Source: Macquaria australasica
Lineage: Eukaryota > Chordata > Actinopteri > Centrarchiformes > Percichthyidae
Assembly (NCBI GenBank): GCA_005408345.1
Contig: SEMN01000531.1
Location: 248,001 to 312,000 of the forward strand
Direction of reading: 5' to 3'
DNA length: 64,000 nt
The notes below the pieces were generated by a model. It searched no databases. It was not told the origin of the DNA and saw only the letters and a list, made by a program, of their open reading frames with translations. Below are positions 1-11,075 of this stretch, piece by piece. Made by a program: the position numbers and the translations under genes. The first letter of the stretch is position 1. Every line of letters starts with the position of its first letter.

Positions 1-783
1 TTAGGAGAGGTGGTGACAGGCACCACAAACCACTCACAATCGACGGAGCTGCGGTGGAGAGGGTCAGGAGCATCAGGTTTCTGGGAGTTCACCTATCTGA
101 CGACCTGACATCCACCACCAATACCACAGCAGTTGTCAAAAAGGCACAGCAGCGGCTACATCCCCTCCGGAGACTCAGAAAGGCTGGACTCTCCATCCCA
201 CATCTCATTACCTTCTACAGGGGCACCATTGAAAGCATCCTCACCTATAACATCACATCCTGGTTTGGAAACTGTAAAGCCTATGAACAGCAGCAGCTAA
301 ACAGAGTGGTGAAGACGGCAAGCAAAATCATAGGTGCCCCCCTCTCTTTTTTGATGGAGATTTTCCACCAGCGTTGCATTCGCAGAGCCTCCACCATGTT
401 AAAAGACTCCCATCACCCCTCTCAGGGTTTGTTCTTACTCCTGCCTTCAGGGAAGAGATACAGGAGCATCCGCTGCAGGTCCAGCAGGATGCTCAACGGC
501 TTCTTTCCACAAGCTGTAAGACTGTTAAACAATCTCCATCACCTTCCACTCCCTAGCACAATATAATTTATTTATCTGATTTCAGATTTCTTACCTGTCC
601 ATTTTAATGTGCTGCTATTTTATTATATTTAATTCTTATACATCCATTTTTCTAATTTAAGTTGTCAATGTTTGTTGAATGTTTGATTTTATTTTATTGC
701 ACTAGTTGAACAGTTTTTCGTTTCTCTGGGTATGTCAATACTCGGGAAATGACAAATAAAGACTCTTGAATCTTGATCTTGAA
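1..783 (+). mobile_element. L2-like LINE, 3' fragment of reverse transcriptase ORF plus 3' UTR
   Basis: The reading frame is open from the window edge to the stop at 564-566. It encodes the C-terminal part of a non-LTR retrotransposon polyprotein: LTIDGAAVERV, RFLGVHLSDDL, then AVVKKAQQRLHPLRRLRKAG, FYRGTIESILTYNITSWFGN and SGKRYRSIRCRSSRMLNGFF. This order (FLGV, KKAQQRL, FYxxxIESIL, W-G, SGKRYRS) is the region just after the reverse transcriptase core in fish L2-clade LINEs. The 3' UTR ends near 745-783 in an AATAAA followed by imperfect repeats of CTTGAAT/CTTGATC, typical of L2 tails. The element continues to the left of the window, so its 5' extent is unknown. Clade assignment is from memory of the family; CR1-like is the alternative. 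Confidence 0.85.
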
Positions 784-1598
784 AATACACGTTACAACAC
801 CTCAGTTCACCATAAACAAATAATAGTATTTCAAGCTGAAATGTCAAAACGTGAAAGACGAAAATGTCCAAGTCCTTTTGCTTCTAGTTGGCAGGACAAA
901 TCAAGAGCAACAGTGACGTCTTCCCTTGTAAAATCTGACCAGAAAAATGGCAACAAACAGTAAATTCTGACTTTCTGAAGTCAACTTCCTGGGCAGACAG
1001 ACAGCTACACAGCTTCTTCATCAGTCTCTTCTGCATCTCACAGTTCACAGTGAACGCAGAACTTTTATAACTTACCTAAAAACTTAAAAATTAACCAAAT
1101 TTGAGATATGTGGTTTTTACCGTGCAGTGCGGCCACTTACCTGTTCTGGAACATGTATATTCAGCAATGATGATACTAGAAATATAGAAACACTCATGTT
1201 ACCACACACACACACACACACAGTTTGGTAGTTGGCTAACTTAGCTAGCAACATAGCCTACATGCCGTTGTTTGTAGAACAGATATAACGCACAAAGGTC
1301 TTTGTCCATGTCTAAACTCCTCTAGGTACATACAGTATACATTTATATAATGAATTTATAAAATGAATACTCTCTCTCTCTCAGAGTGTTATAACCATGA
1401 CCTACCACCTACACAGGCAAGTTAAACTACGAAGCACATAAGGTGTGGCAACCACACACGTAAAGTGACAGAACACTAAACCAAAATACACACACACCTG
1501 TGGTACAGTGGCAGTTATTAACGATGTTACACCAGCAACACAACAGCAGTATTTTACACAAGAAATACAAAAGTACAGTATAATCAAATTCTCCTTAC
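784..1598. other. Intergenic DNA with (CA)n and (CT)n tracts, no gene seen
   Basis: No open frame here resembles a protein. A (CA) dinucleotide tract lies at about 1203-1222 and a short (CT) tract at about 1371-1383. The stretch about 840-1010 has loose similarity to sequence near 1750-1900 and 2770-2900, suggesting it belongs to the decayed tandem units described next. Confidence 0.6.
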
Positions 1599-1980
1599 CT
1601 TATAGTTGCCTTTTGCTTTAATTTGTACCTTAGTGAAGAAGCAGTCCAACATCGTGGTGGTGCAGTCTGTGTTAGTTACAGTAATATCTGGATGTGTCTC
1701 TGAAATATTTTCATTTCCACAGCAAAACTCAAACTAGACTCCTTTTTTAAGGTGAAAATGAGCTGAAATATTGAAATCTGAATGGTGACATCTTTGTCTG
1801 GTTAGCAGCAGGAGTAACAGGCTTCCCTTATCGAATATGACCGGAAAAAAGGCAAATCGGCTGTAAAATTGTAACAACTTTCCAAAGTCCTCATCTTCTC
1901 ACGGCCTTCGGCTAAACGTCCAGAAGTGTTTCTTCTTGGCAGGCCGGCTCCTTATTCACGGCCTCCTCTGCAGATCATAT
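1599..1980 (-). repeat. Decayed tandem unit A with exon-like end and splice donor
   Basis: On the minus strand this unit ends in a splice-donor-like site (AACTATAAG then GTAAGG, 1593-1601). It shares wording with two other places: 'GCAGTCCAAC', 'GGTGGTGCAGTCNGTGTTAG' and, further away, 'CGGCTCCTTNTNCACGGCCTCC'. Units B (2293 onward) and C (3191 onward) have the same order of blocks and a donor at the equivalent point. This could be a triplicated first exon of a minus-strand gene or a repeat that happens to carry a donor; no protein family is recognised. Confidence 0.45.
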
Positions 1981-2292
1981 TTAGTTGTGCAGCGAACATT
2001 AAAGCCAAACGGTTAAAATTTAGCGCAGGCTGTAAATGACAGGAATAGATAGCACTATAATAGCTTTAGTGCTACCATGATACCAGTTCTAACTACTTCA
2101 TTGAAAGCTAATAATAAACTGTTAATTAATTAAATTAATTAATAATTAATTCAAAGTCATTAAAAGTGGTGTAAGGTGGACTTTACAGAAGCTAACTGTT
2201 CACCGCAAAACCCGAACACAGGCCACAAGACAAACAACGCAGTAACCAATATTTGTACAGAAAATACAATAGTAAAATTTTATTTTACTTAC

Positions 2293-2470
2293 CTCACAGT
2301 TGTCTTCAGCGATGAGACAGTCAAATGTTAGTTAGTGTCTTGTTGGTGCAGTCAGTGTTAGTATAACGTTACAGTAGCATAGCCAGAACGAAAACTTTGG
2401 CTGTGCCTCAGGAAAGTTTGATGAGATGCTTCCCCGAGCGTCTATCCATCCCGCCGCCGAGATTAAAACG
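2293..2470 (-). repeat. Decayed tandem unit B with exon-like end and splice donor
   Basis: Second copy of the exon-like block. On the minus strand it runs through CTGAAGACAACTGTGAG into GTAAGT (donor at 2287-2292). The sequence to its left (2170-2290, starting with a GGACTTTACAGAAGCT-like block) is matched by 3121-3190 next to unit C. Identity is visible by eye but patchy, so the duplication is old. Confidence 0.45.
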
Positions 2471-2660
2471 ATCTGAAGCCATTGTGCAGTCAATTAATTT
2501 AATGATATTTATGCCCACCCACTCTCCTTGTGAAGTGCAGCCTGTCTGAATAACCACCGACTTCGAAGCGCTTTGAGCGGACGCATGTGCGATGTCTGCC
2601 GTTCGGGAACAATAAAATCCTGGCTATTGAGCAAACAGTTTCACCGTGACATCTGGGTCA

Positions 2661-2760
2661 GATTAAGGCTGTCAAGCTGACAGATGAGACACATGTAGAC
2701 ATGTAGGCGCGGCCGGCACAGACTAGATGTGTCTCATCTGTCAGCAAGACAGCCTTAATC
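2661..2760. repeat. Long near-perfect hairpin (38-nt arms, 24-nt loop)
   Basis: Arm 2661-2698 (begins GATTAAGGCTGTC) is the reverse complement of arm 2723-2760 except for a 2-nt internal A-A/A-A mismatch and one further mismatch near the loop. The loop at 2699-2722 is GC-rich (GGCGCGGCCGGC). The size (about 100 nt) fits a miRNA precursor, and equally a small fold-back element. No known miRNA is recognised in the arms. Confidence 0.85.
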
Positions 2761-3190
2761 TCTCTCCAGACGAAGATATGACATGAAACATTGAAACGTG
2801 AAACACAAAAATGTCCAAATCCACGTGTTTCTGGGTGTCAGCAACAGGCAGTCCTTCAACCGATTTATTTGCCCGGAAAATGCAAAGTAACGCTACGCCT
2901 GTAAAATTATCAGGTCTACAAATTCCTCATTATTCACCATTATTCTGTAAAATATATAAATATATATATATTTATATACCTACCTATCTATATAGATAGT
3001 CTAATCTCACTATAAACTCTAAAATAATTGAGTTATTTATTAGCAGCAGTTTTAGCTTGAGGCTAACATTTATGTGGCAGTGAAAACCACTTCAGTGTAG
3101 AAATATTAAAAGATAGTTTTAAGTGCACTTTACAGGAGCTTTCTCACGTAACCATAACACAAGACATGCGGCAGCACGAGTTATTCTCAC

Positions 3191-3560
3191 CTTCCAGCTG
3201 CCTTCAGTGGTGGAGCAGTCCAACCTTAGCTAGCATCTTGTTAACGCCAACGTTACCTTATGTTTCATCTTGGCGGTAAAACAACCAGACGACAATGCGC
3301 TGCAGGGTCCAGATCCCCGCGTTTCTGGCTGCCGGTGCACCACTGAGTCTCCTCCTACGAATTCACTTAAAGGTTTCAACAAACAACTTCCCAAAGCCAA
3401 ATACCTCATTTTCGGAATTTGTTCACCACTTATTGGCACATTTTCCAAACTATGTGTCTTCCTCGGCTCCTTCTGCACGGCCTCCGCGGTGCGTAGTTCG
3501 CTGTTCGTGCGGTTCCAACGGTGCACACCGCAGATATCTGCGGTTCACACTTTGCGGAGG
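3191..3560 (-). repeat. Decayed tandem unit C with exon-like end and splice donor
   Basis: Third copy of the exon-like block. The minus strand reads GAAGGCAGCTGGAAG into GTGAGA (donor 3185-3190), parallel to units A and B. Its far part (3400-3500) matches unit A's 1860-1980 in the 'TTCCCAAAGCC' and 'CTCGGCTCCTT...CACGGCCTCC' blocks and is GC-rich, as a promoter or first exon would be. Open frames across it have no recognisable domain. Confidence 0.45.
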
Positions 3561-3986
3561 TCAATGTTGGTCTCACGTGACTTCACTAACCGCAGTTAAT
3601 AAGATTCCTGCGTTATTTTTATTACTTCTCTCTCTCACAACTTACAGGACACTTTATCTCATGGTGAACTTCATTCTATAGTATTATTTATTTATTCATT
3701 TATTTTAGATTTAATTTTCTTATTTGGTTATTTCTATTTCATGTTACTCAGTTATATCGTAGTGATCTAATGACATGCTCTGTGCACACAAATATTATTG
3801 TTATTATCAATATTATTAGAATTGGTATTATTACCATTATTATCGTTGTTGTTGATGAATGTTGCCATCATAAAAGTGACTTTTTATTGTAATCTTTTTA
3901 ATTTCTTTTTGGATTCAAAGTAAATTTTCCAAGGTTCAATGAAATAAATCTAATCAGCATATTTAAGATAAATATATGTGTATATA

Positions 3987-4779
3987 TGGCTTCATCGGGC
4001 TGTGACCTTCAGCATGCACTGGGGCGGTTTGCAGCCGAGTGTGAAGCGGCTGGGATGAGAGTCAGCACCTCCAAGTCCGAGGCCATGGTTCTCAGCCGGA
4101 AAATGGTGGACTGCCCCCTTTGGGTTGGAGGTGAGTTACTGCCCCAGACGGGGGAGTTCAAGTATCTCGGGGTCTTGTTCACGAGTGATGGTAAGATGGA
4201 GCGTGAGATGGACAGGCGGATCGGTGCAGCATCAGCAGTAATGCGGGCGTTGTACCGGACCGTGGTGGTGAAGAGGGAGCTGAGCCGGAAGGCAAAGCTG
4301 TCGATTTACCAGTCGATCTACGTTCCAACCCTCACCTATGGTCATGAGCTTTGGGTAGTGACCGAAAGAATGAGATCGCGGATACAAGCGGCCGAAATGA
4401 GTTTCCTCCGCAGGGTGGCTGGGCTCACCCTTAGAGATAGGGAAAGGAGCTCGGACATCCGGAGGGAGCTCGGAGTAGAGCCGCTGCTCCTTCGCATCGA
4501 AAGGAGCCAGTTGAGGTGGTTCGGGCATCTGATTAGGATGCCTCCTGGACGCCTCCCTTTGGAGGTTTTCCGGGCACGTCCAACTGGTAGGAGGCCCCGG
4601 GGCAGACCCAGAACACGCTAGAGGGATTATATATCTCATCTGGCCTGGGAACGCCTTGGGGTCCCCCGGGAGGAGCTGGAAAGCGTTGCCGATGAGAGGG
4701 ACGTCTGGACAACCCTGCTTAACCTGCTGCCACCGCGACCCGGCCCCAGATAAGCGGAAGAAAATGGATGGATGGATGG
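3987..4779 (+). mobile_element. 5'-truncated RTE/Rex3-like LINE with premature stop
   Basis: The frame begins abruptly at ASSGCDLQHALG and encodes reverse transcriptase thumb and C-terminal sequence: AAGMRVSTSKSEAMVLSR, EFKYLGVLFTSDGKMEREMD, LTYGHELWVVTERMRSRIQA, SQLRWFGHLIRMP and TGRRPRGRPRTR. This is the end of fish RTE-clade (Rex3-type) elements. An in-frame TAG at 4619-4621 takes the place of the usual tryptophan codon; the frame then continues (RDYISHLAWERLGVPREELE) to a TAA at 4751-4753. The 3' end is a short ATGG tandem tail, usual for this clade. The 15-bp direct repeat ATATGTGTATATATG at 3974-3988 and 4780-4794 is the probable target-site duplication. The copy is dead. Confidence 0.9.
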
Positions 4780-5697
4780 ATATGTGTATATATGTGTATA
4801 TATGTGAACACACATATTTTCTAGTTTATCTATTAATGTTATTACTAAATAAACTAGAAAGATTAAAAGACATACACTAGTTCAACAAAGTCTTCAGTGA
4901 ATGTTATTTGTCTTGTGTTAATTAAACAGATCCTTAGTGAATTTAAACTGCCATGTATTGTTATCACTAGTATTTCTTTCTATTTAATATATTTTATATT
5001 CTGGCATTCATATGCATATTTTATATATGGTAATGCAGATACATAATTCTTTAAACTTATGAGCATGAACAATAAAAGTGAATTCCATATACATGCATAA
5101 GACAAGCAGTTTGTTGTTATCAATGTTCTTTTGTTGTTGTTGGACTTTTGTTCATTAATTTATTCATGAATCTTCTCTGTAAAACTGTATTAACTTAGTT
5201 TGTCAGTTAAGCCTGATAACGTCTGTGTGGTTCAACCAAAATTAAATATTCCCACCACATTAAACAGCCAAATAAATATATGATTACCACATATAGACAA
5301 AATAAATATATCACATACCAAGTACCAAATACAAAATATTATAAGCAAGGTGCGTTTTCTGTAACTGTTGTTATGTCATAGAATTTTAGACCAAACTACA
5401 GGATATCCTATGGACAAAACCAACCCCAAAATTTCCATTTATTCTGAAAATTAGAATACAAAAATATGTTTATTTATTGTTTATTTGGATCACCTTCAAT
5501 TCAACTAATTCTATATGTATAATAAACTTATGTTCACAGTTACACTACAATACCGCAGCATATCACCACTACACCAACACAATAAAATTACTTTTGATAT
5601 GACACACAATATTTAAAAGCTGCTTCTACAAGCTGAATATGACCTGAGCAGCTGATTCATGGGTTTTTCTTTCTCTGCATCCAAAAGGTAAAAAAAC

Positions 5698-5930
5698 AAA
5701 GAGTCGTCCCACGTCACATGATAGAGAGTCAACCTGCTTCAGTCAGGACATGTAGATTTGTGTGTAACAGTTCCAGAGAAAAGACACCAGGTGGTGCTGG
5801 TGTCACATCAAAAAAGACAAACATGAAGCCTGCAGTACGCCACCTACAGGTCACATGGCTCCTGACACTCCAGGACACACATCAACAACCTGCTGCAGCT
5901 GGACTGTACAGGCTCAGTCACACCGCTGTT
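5698..5930. repeat. Low-copy duplicated block, copy 1
   Basis: This block and 7578-7805 share many identical words in the same order: 'AGAGCC/AGAGTC', 'CCTGCTTCA', 'GTGTAACAGTTCCAGAGAAAAG', 'GGTGCTGGTGTCACATCAAAAAA', 'CACCTACAGGTCACA' and 'CAGCTGGACTGTACAG'. The open frames in the two copies are not in the same register, so protein coding is unlikely. It may be a repeat family or a conserved non-coding duplicate. Confidence 0.7.
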
Positions 5931-7071
5931 TCATATGACCAATACTTTGTCGTCACATTTAAACACAGAAGAAGAACGAGGTGAAGCTGAGGACCACCAA
6001 CCAGGAAAGGTGGGTATCATCCCAGAACTCCAGGCTCACCGTGTGTCAACTGATCTGTAGTAATTTAATTGAACATGAACCACTGAAGCACAATATCAAC
6101 TGACAGGCCCCCTCACCTGCTTTATTACCTGATCTTGAGGCCCTGTGTGTTTAATCAAACTACCACAACATAGAAAAACTGTTCACATTGCATAAAGAAG
6201 TGAGGGGTCAGTAGGAGTGTAGCAGTCATTTTTTTTACCCAGCAGTCGGCCTGAGGGAGGTTAATCAGGACATGGAGGACGTTGTACAATTTTAATTGTT
6301 CAATTAAAAACACAACATGTCTTAGAATGGCAGCTACTTGTTTGCAGCAACCTTAGCATAGCAGTGGATAAAGAAGAGTGCCAAGCTTGAAACACGTGTC
6401 TGATTTAAAGTCTAAATACATTTCTGATGTGCTAATTTGAAGGACCACTGCTGGACTCAGGGACTGATGCCCCTACGGTGGATAAAACATGATAATGTGC
6501 CCTCTAGGCTGCACTACATGGTATAATGAGTTGGCCTCTAAATAGTTTGATAGTTAATAGTTCCCTGTGTGTTTTTATTACAGAGGTGTAGTAATTATAC
6601 TTTAAATCTGAAACTATTTGAATCTTTCCAAGGTTTGGAACTGTTTCACCATAAATGCATCGTAACTTTTCTGCGAGTCGTCTCGTTGTCACAGTGTGAG
6701 CCTCTGTGAATAACAGAGTCCAGGTTTGGTTCTATGTTCTCTGGTGTTTCTTTCATCTGTTGAATAATGTTTGAGGTGTCCCAGTACTCACAAACATCTG
6801 TGAACAGCCAGACAGAGTCAGACACACTCAAAACAAAACCAAGCATCTCATGTGCTCCAGTTAACAGAAGACAGTATGTAATATTTCAGGATCTTGACAA
6901 GGCTTTCTACCCTGAAACTCTTCATTTTTTGGAAAAGCAAACATATTATTCTTGTAGTGACAAAATTTCTCTTTGTTAGTATTTTAATCTAATTTCAGTC
7001 ATACATCTCATGTTTGAAATGTTTATTATAGCAGCAGAACGTAGTGAGAGTTTGGCGTCTACGCTCTGACC

Positions 7072-7120
7072 TCATCACTCCCCGCAGATGTATTTACATA
7101 GAGTTATTGGGGAGTGATGA
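7072..7120. repeat. Inverted repeat, 12-bp perfect arms
   Basis: TCATCACTCCCC (7072-7083) and its exact reverse complement GGGGAGTGATGA (7109-7120) flank a 25-nt loop. It could form a small hairpin; no wider repeat could be seen around it. Confidence 0.7.
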
Positions 7121-7577
7121 GCAAATATCTTTACCCCAGCTGGTGCCTGCAGGTGGTGCTGAAAGAACAGGCAGCAGTACTGATGCAGGGCAGCAGTGGC
7201 ATTGACAGGCAGAGGGAGAGATGGGAAATTTTTGCAACTTAATTAGCTCAAATTGGGAGGGTGTGTTTGGTAGATGGTTGTGGATAGTGAGGCATGTCAT
7301 GTGTGTATAGCACTGCAGCTCATCGCTTCATTTCACAACACAAGACATGACATGAGAGTAAATCTGGGAACATGATTAAAAAAGAAACCTTGGAGCTAAG
7401 TTTGTAGTGGTAGCAGCAGGATATTCAGGCCCCGTCTATATTCTTGTATGTGATTTAAAAAGCCAAACCTGGTTAAATGTTACTCTGGAGACTGTAGAAA
7501 CCTGCTAATGCTCATCCACATTCCTGTTCGGACAAAACAGATCTGTTTAAAAGATTTATTTCAGCAAACAAATCAAA

Positions 7578-7805
7578 ACAAAGAGCCTTCCAATATCACA
7601 TGCTAGAGATTACCTGCTTCATTCAGGACCTGTTGATTTGAGTGTAACAGTTCCAGAGAAAAGCCTCAGGATGGTGCTGGTGTCACATCAAAAAACTAAC
7701 GGAAAGCGTTCAGTGCACCACCTACAGGTCACAGCCTGCTCTGAATGTGAGCACAGCAGGAAACAGCTGGACTGTACAGCCTCTGTCAAGCTGCAGTTCT
7801 GCATT
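7578..7805. repeat. Low-copy duplicated block, copy 2
   Basis: Partner of 5698-5930, about two thirds identical by eye with small gaps. The short frame starting at 7638 (SVTVPEKSLRMVLVSHQKTN) is not conserved in copy 1, where stops interrupt the equivalent frame. Confidence 0.7.
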
Positions 7806-8434
7806 TCACAGGAAGAAGTCTATGGTGAAATAAGATCTCCATTATGATGATAAAAGTGACATCTGATATGAGAAAGTGATTAACAGCACACGTTTTAAAA
7901 CAGTGAGAAACTATTAACCTGACAAAGCTGGTAGAGAAGAGTAGAACAAAACTTTAATGTCATCATGGCGTCATTTGGCTTACAGACAGCAGGCAATAAT
8001 AAAGCATCCAGGAAAGTACAGCCATGAATAAAAAGTACACAGGTTAACGCCACTGTTGCATCTAGAGAAGACAGTAAGAAGAAAAGGTCATGGAGCTGCA
8101 GCTGAAATCAAACAGTTTGTTGAGATTTTTGATGCACCCATAAAGTTTAGATGTGTTTTAACGGCCGGGACTTGATAAAACATCATTTCATTTCTATTTC
8201 ATTTCTATTTCATTTCTGTATTTTTCATAGTCGGACCGAGAAATAAACTTCAACTAGGAACCCAGTTTCACTCCTCTGTGCCTCCACGATCAAACTCACT
8301 TTGTTCCCCGTTGAACTGATCAAAAACACAAGTCTGTTTCTCACATTACACAAACCTCCACACTGCTGAAGAAGAGTCCACGAGCATGATCAGGAACCTC
8401 TCTAAAACTCTGACCTCTGACCTCTGTGGTCCTC

Positions 8435-8970
8435 AGTTAGTTAGTTTCGTTTATTAATGTGTCTGTGGCAACTGTCAGACAAATACAACTACAACAAAAA
8501 AAAAAGACAGACATTTAACAACAAAGTGATCCACAACAACATCACCAACAATCAACAGAATGCAAGTGACACGCACGTCGTATCACCATGGTTTGTTTAA
8601 CAGAGCACTACTGGAAGGTATAAAGGATCTGTGGACACAGGAATTCTGCAAATACAGTACCCTGTACCTCCGTCCTGAGCTACAACTCATACTCACCACA
8701 GAGGGGGGGTGATACATCACCTTTACCTGCCACTCAGGACTCACAAAGCAGTGTCACACAGTGTTGTTGTTGATCTTGCTGGACATGTTAACAGTCTTAC
8801 TGAGTTTGTTCTTGTTAGCTCCAGACAGACAGTGAGAAACTGTGAGTTAGAGTGAGTTAGAATACTCTCTCCTCTCCTGTAAATGACACCAGTGTTTAAA
8901 TCCCATGACAGTTTCTCATCAGTTACTGTCCCTAGATATTTATATTCAAAGACACACAATGCAAAAGAAG
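8435..8970 (-). mobile_element. Decayed non-LTR retrotransposon (LINE) 3' end
   Basis: On the minus strand, 8741-8970 encodes FEYKYLGTVTDEKLSWDLNT, the post-reverse-transcriptase 'YKYLGTVxDxKLSF' block of fish LINEs, and then loses frame. Further down, about 8600-8710 in another frame gives GRRYRVLYLQNSCVHRSFIP, the conserved 'SGRRYRVP..KTNRYxRSFxP' C-terminus. The 3' UTR runs to about 8435 and includes a TTTTTTTTTTGTTGTAGTTG stretch. Frameshifts and stops show the copy is dead. Confidence 0.75.
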
Positions 8971-10839
8971 AGTTCATTAATTTTTAAACTGATGTTTGTT
9001 CATTTTGGGGGAAGTTGATACCTCGTACACATCAGGATTGACATACAGTTTTATAAAACAGCATCTTCTTTCTTTATGAACCCCATCAGGTGATTAAATG
9101 TTTATGAATCAAATTTATCTCAGAAATCTTCACACATGGGCCAAATATACTGTATAAATAAACTGACAAATAAAACACCACATGTTGTAAAATGTAATGT
9201 GATGATTAATAATGTAATGCTGAACACATGTAAGTGCTACACAATGTAGAAAGTCCAAATGTGAATATTACACAACAATAATAACCAAATATATGGTAAA
9301 AAGTGTAAAATATCTTATATTAAATAAACATATATGATAAAAACTCCCCATTCTGATGAGCACAAGTAGTTCTGTTTATTATTTGTTCCTCTGTTATTAT
9401 TAACTATACAGTATATATGGCCAAAAGTATGTGGACAGTCTTGATTCCTATTCTTATTTCTTTTAAAACAGTTAATGATATCCCATCACAGTACAGTGTT
9501 TCCATATTTATACATATATATTATATATCTATATGGTTTTTAAATTATTTTATATGTTCATATTATTATTTGCTTACAGGTACAAAGTTCCTGAAAGTTT
9601 TGAAACACTTTCAGCTGCAGGTTTTTTTCCACCACGTGTTGGAAATATTCTGAGGTCGTGTTTTTCTTCTTCTGTGTCTGCTGACGGATGTTTGTCAGAT
9701 TCTGACCTCAAAGCTTCTCGCTGCTGCAGCCTCGTTTCTTTGTTTTTAACCTCATGCACATTCTGCTGCTGACTTCCTGTTGGCGGCGAAGCTGCAGAAA
9801 CCAACAAACAAACAAACAAATGATTTTCCATCACCGTTAGAGTCATGAGGTTAGTGTCACAGCAGGTCACAAGGGGTTAAATTCTACCTTTATCATGAAC
9901 ATGATGATGGTGATGATGATGAATTTTACTTCTATAAACGTTTCAGACTATAACATGACAACAAAATGGTGGAAAATATAGAAATCAGAAGTGATGTCAT
10001 ATTGGATAAATATAAAACGTATGTAATGTAATGATGCACAATAATAAACACTGTGTGATGATGTGATGATGTATAAATAAAGACTGATAAAGTGGTAAAG
10101 TGGACAAGGGCCCCAAAAGCCTCAGGTACAATATCAACTCGTTCCTACATTATTATGTAATTATTAAGTATTGTTGTCTTGTTGAGGGGCCCTGTGTCTA
10201 AACCAAGCTCTTTTATTGCTTTAGTTTATATTGTGCTCACATGGTGCATCTTACTGAATACAGTTTCATCAAACTAACATACAGAACACCTGGAGCAGGT
10301 ACTATCTTGGTATATTTGGTGGGAACATGGAGGCAACAGGGGCCCAACTGCAAATTTGGGGCCCTGAAACATGTAGCTCTGACCTTAACATAAACAAAAG
10401 GAAAAGAATAGAAAAAAAGGAAAAAAAGCATCATCAAAATCCCATGTGGTGTTAATATCTACACAACAGGAAGTACTAACAAAGTGTTTCAGGTTTCCAA
10501 ACCTGACAGAGGCACAAAATTAAACCTGTATAACAGACAGAACTCCTTTATGTGCAACCTGAATAAGGCACCACATGATTCAGATCTCCACGGGCCCCGG
10601 TGACTCCTCTCAAAGGGCCCAACATGAAACAACACAGTTTCTTGCAGGTAAAGTCTGTTTTATCGTCTGTCATCACATTCAACACATTTATCCTGTCAGA
10701 GGCACCAGAGCAAAAAGATCTCCACCTTCTGCATGTTATATGCATCATCTCCAAGTTCCCAACAAGCTCCCATCACACAGCAGACTGAACATGGCAGCTC
10801 CATCACTTCACAGGCTTTCTGGTCTGAAAACCACTTTTA
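8971..10839. other. Intergenic DNA, no gene recognised
   Basis: AT-rich sequence without supported exons. Simple-sequence patches include a (CAAA)n run near 9805-9821 and a GAT-rich stretch near 9900-9922. Confidence 0.6.
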
Positions 10840-11075
10840 CAGTGGTGGAAAGTAACTAAATACATGTACTCGAGCAGTGTACTTAACAACAATTTTGAGT
10901 CACATTTATCTGACATGCAGATTAATACATTATATAAAAAACACCTGATTAAAGATTAAACTACTAAACATGAAGCATTTAAAAGCAGCTCCACCTCAAC
11001 AGGTTATACATGAATTATCTAACACTGTAATATATAAAATAATACAATAGTCTAAAAGTGGTAATTCTGCATTAC
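10840..11075. mobile_element. hAT-like MITE, internally deleted copy
   Basis: Starts with CAGTGGTGGAAAGTAACTAA, the terminal sequence of a very common fish non-autonomous DNA transposon. It continues with degenerate 'TACTCNAGTACTGTACTTAA' and 'ATTTATCTGACA' words, then 'AAGCAGCTCCACCTCAACA'. The second, longer copy lies at 13575-14063. The right end is not clear here. hAT affiliation rests on the CAG...CTG-type ends known for the family. Confidence 0.7.

Larger units (their letters stand above)
4795..8434. other. Intergenic DNA, no gene recognised
   Basis: AT-rich sequence with only short, unconvincing open frames. It contains the two related blocks at 5698-5930 and 7578-7805 and the inverted repeat at 7072-7120 (listed separately). 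No splice-bounded exon of a known family could be supported on either strand. Confidence 0.6.

Noticed and set aside
6646..6846. Minus-strand open frame with 'SVSDSVWLFTDVCEYWD' considered as a V-like exon
   Set aside because: No leader, no YYC end, no 23-bp-spacer RSS and no splice-bounded structure.
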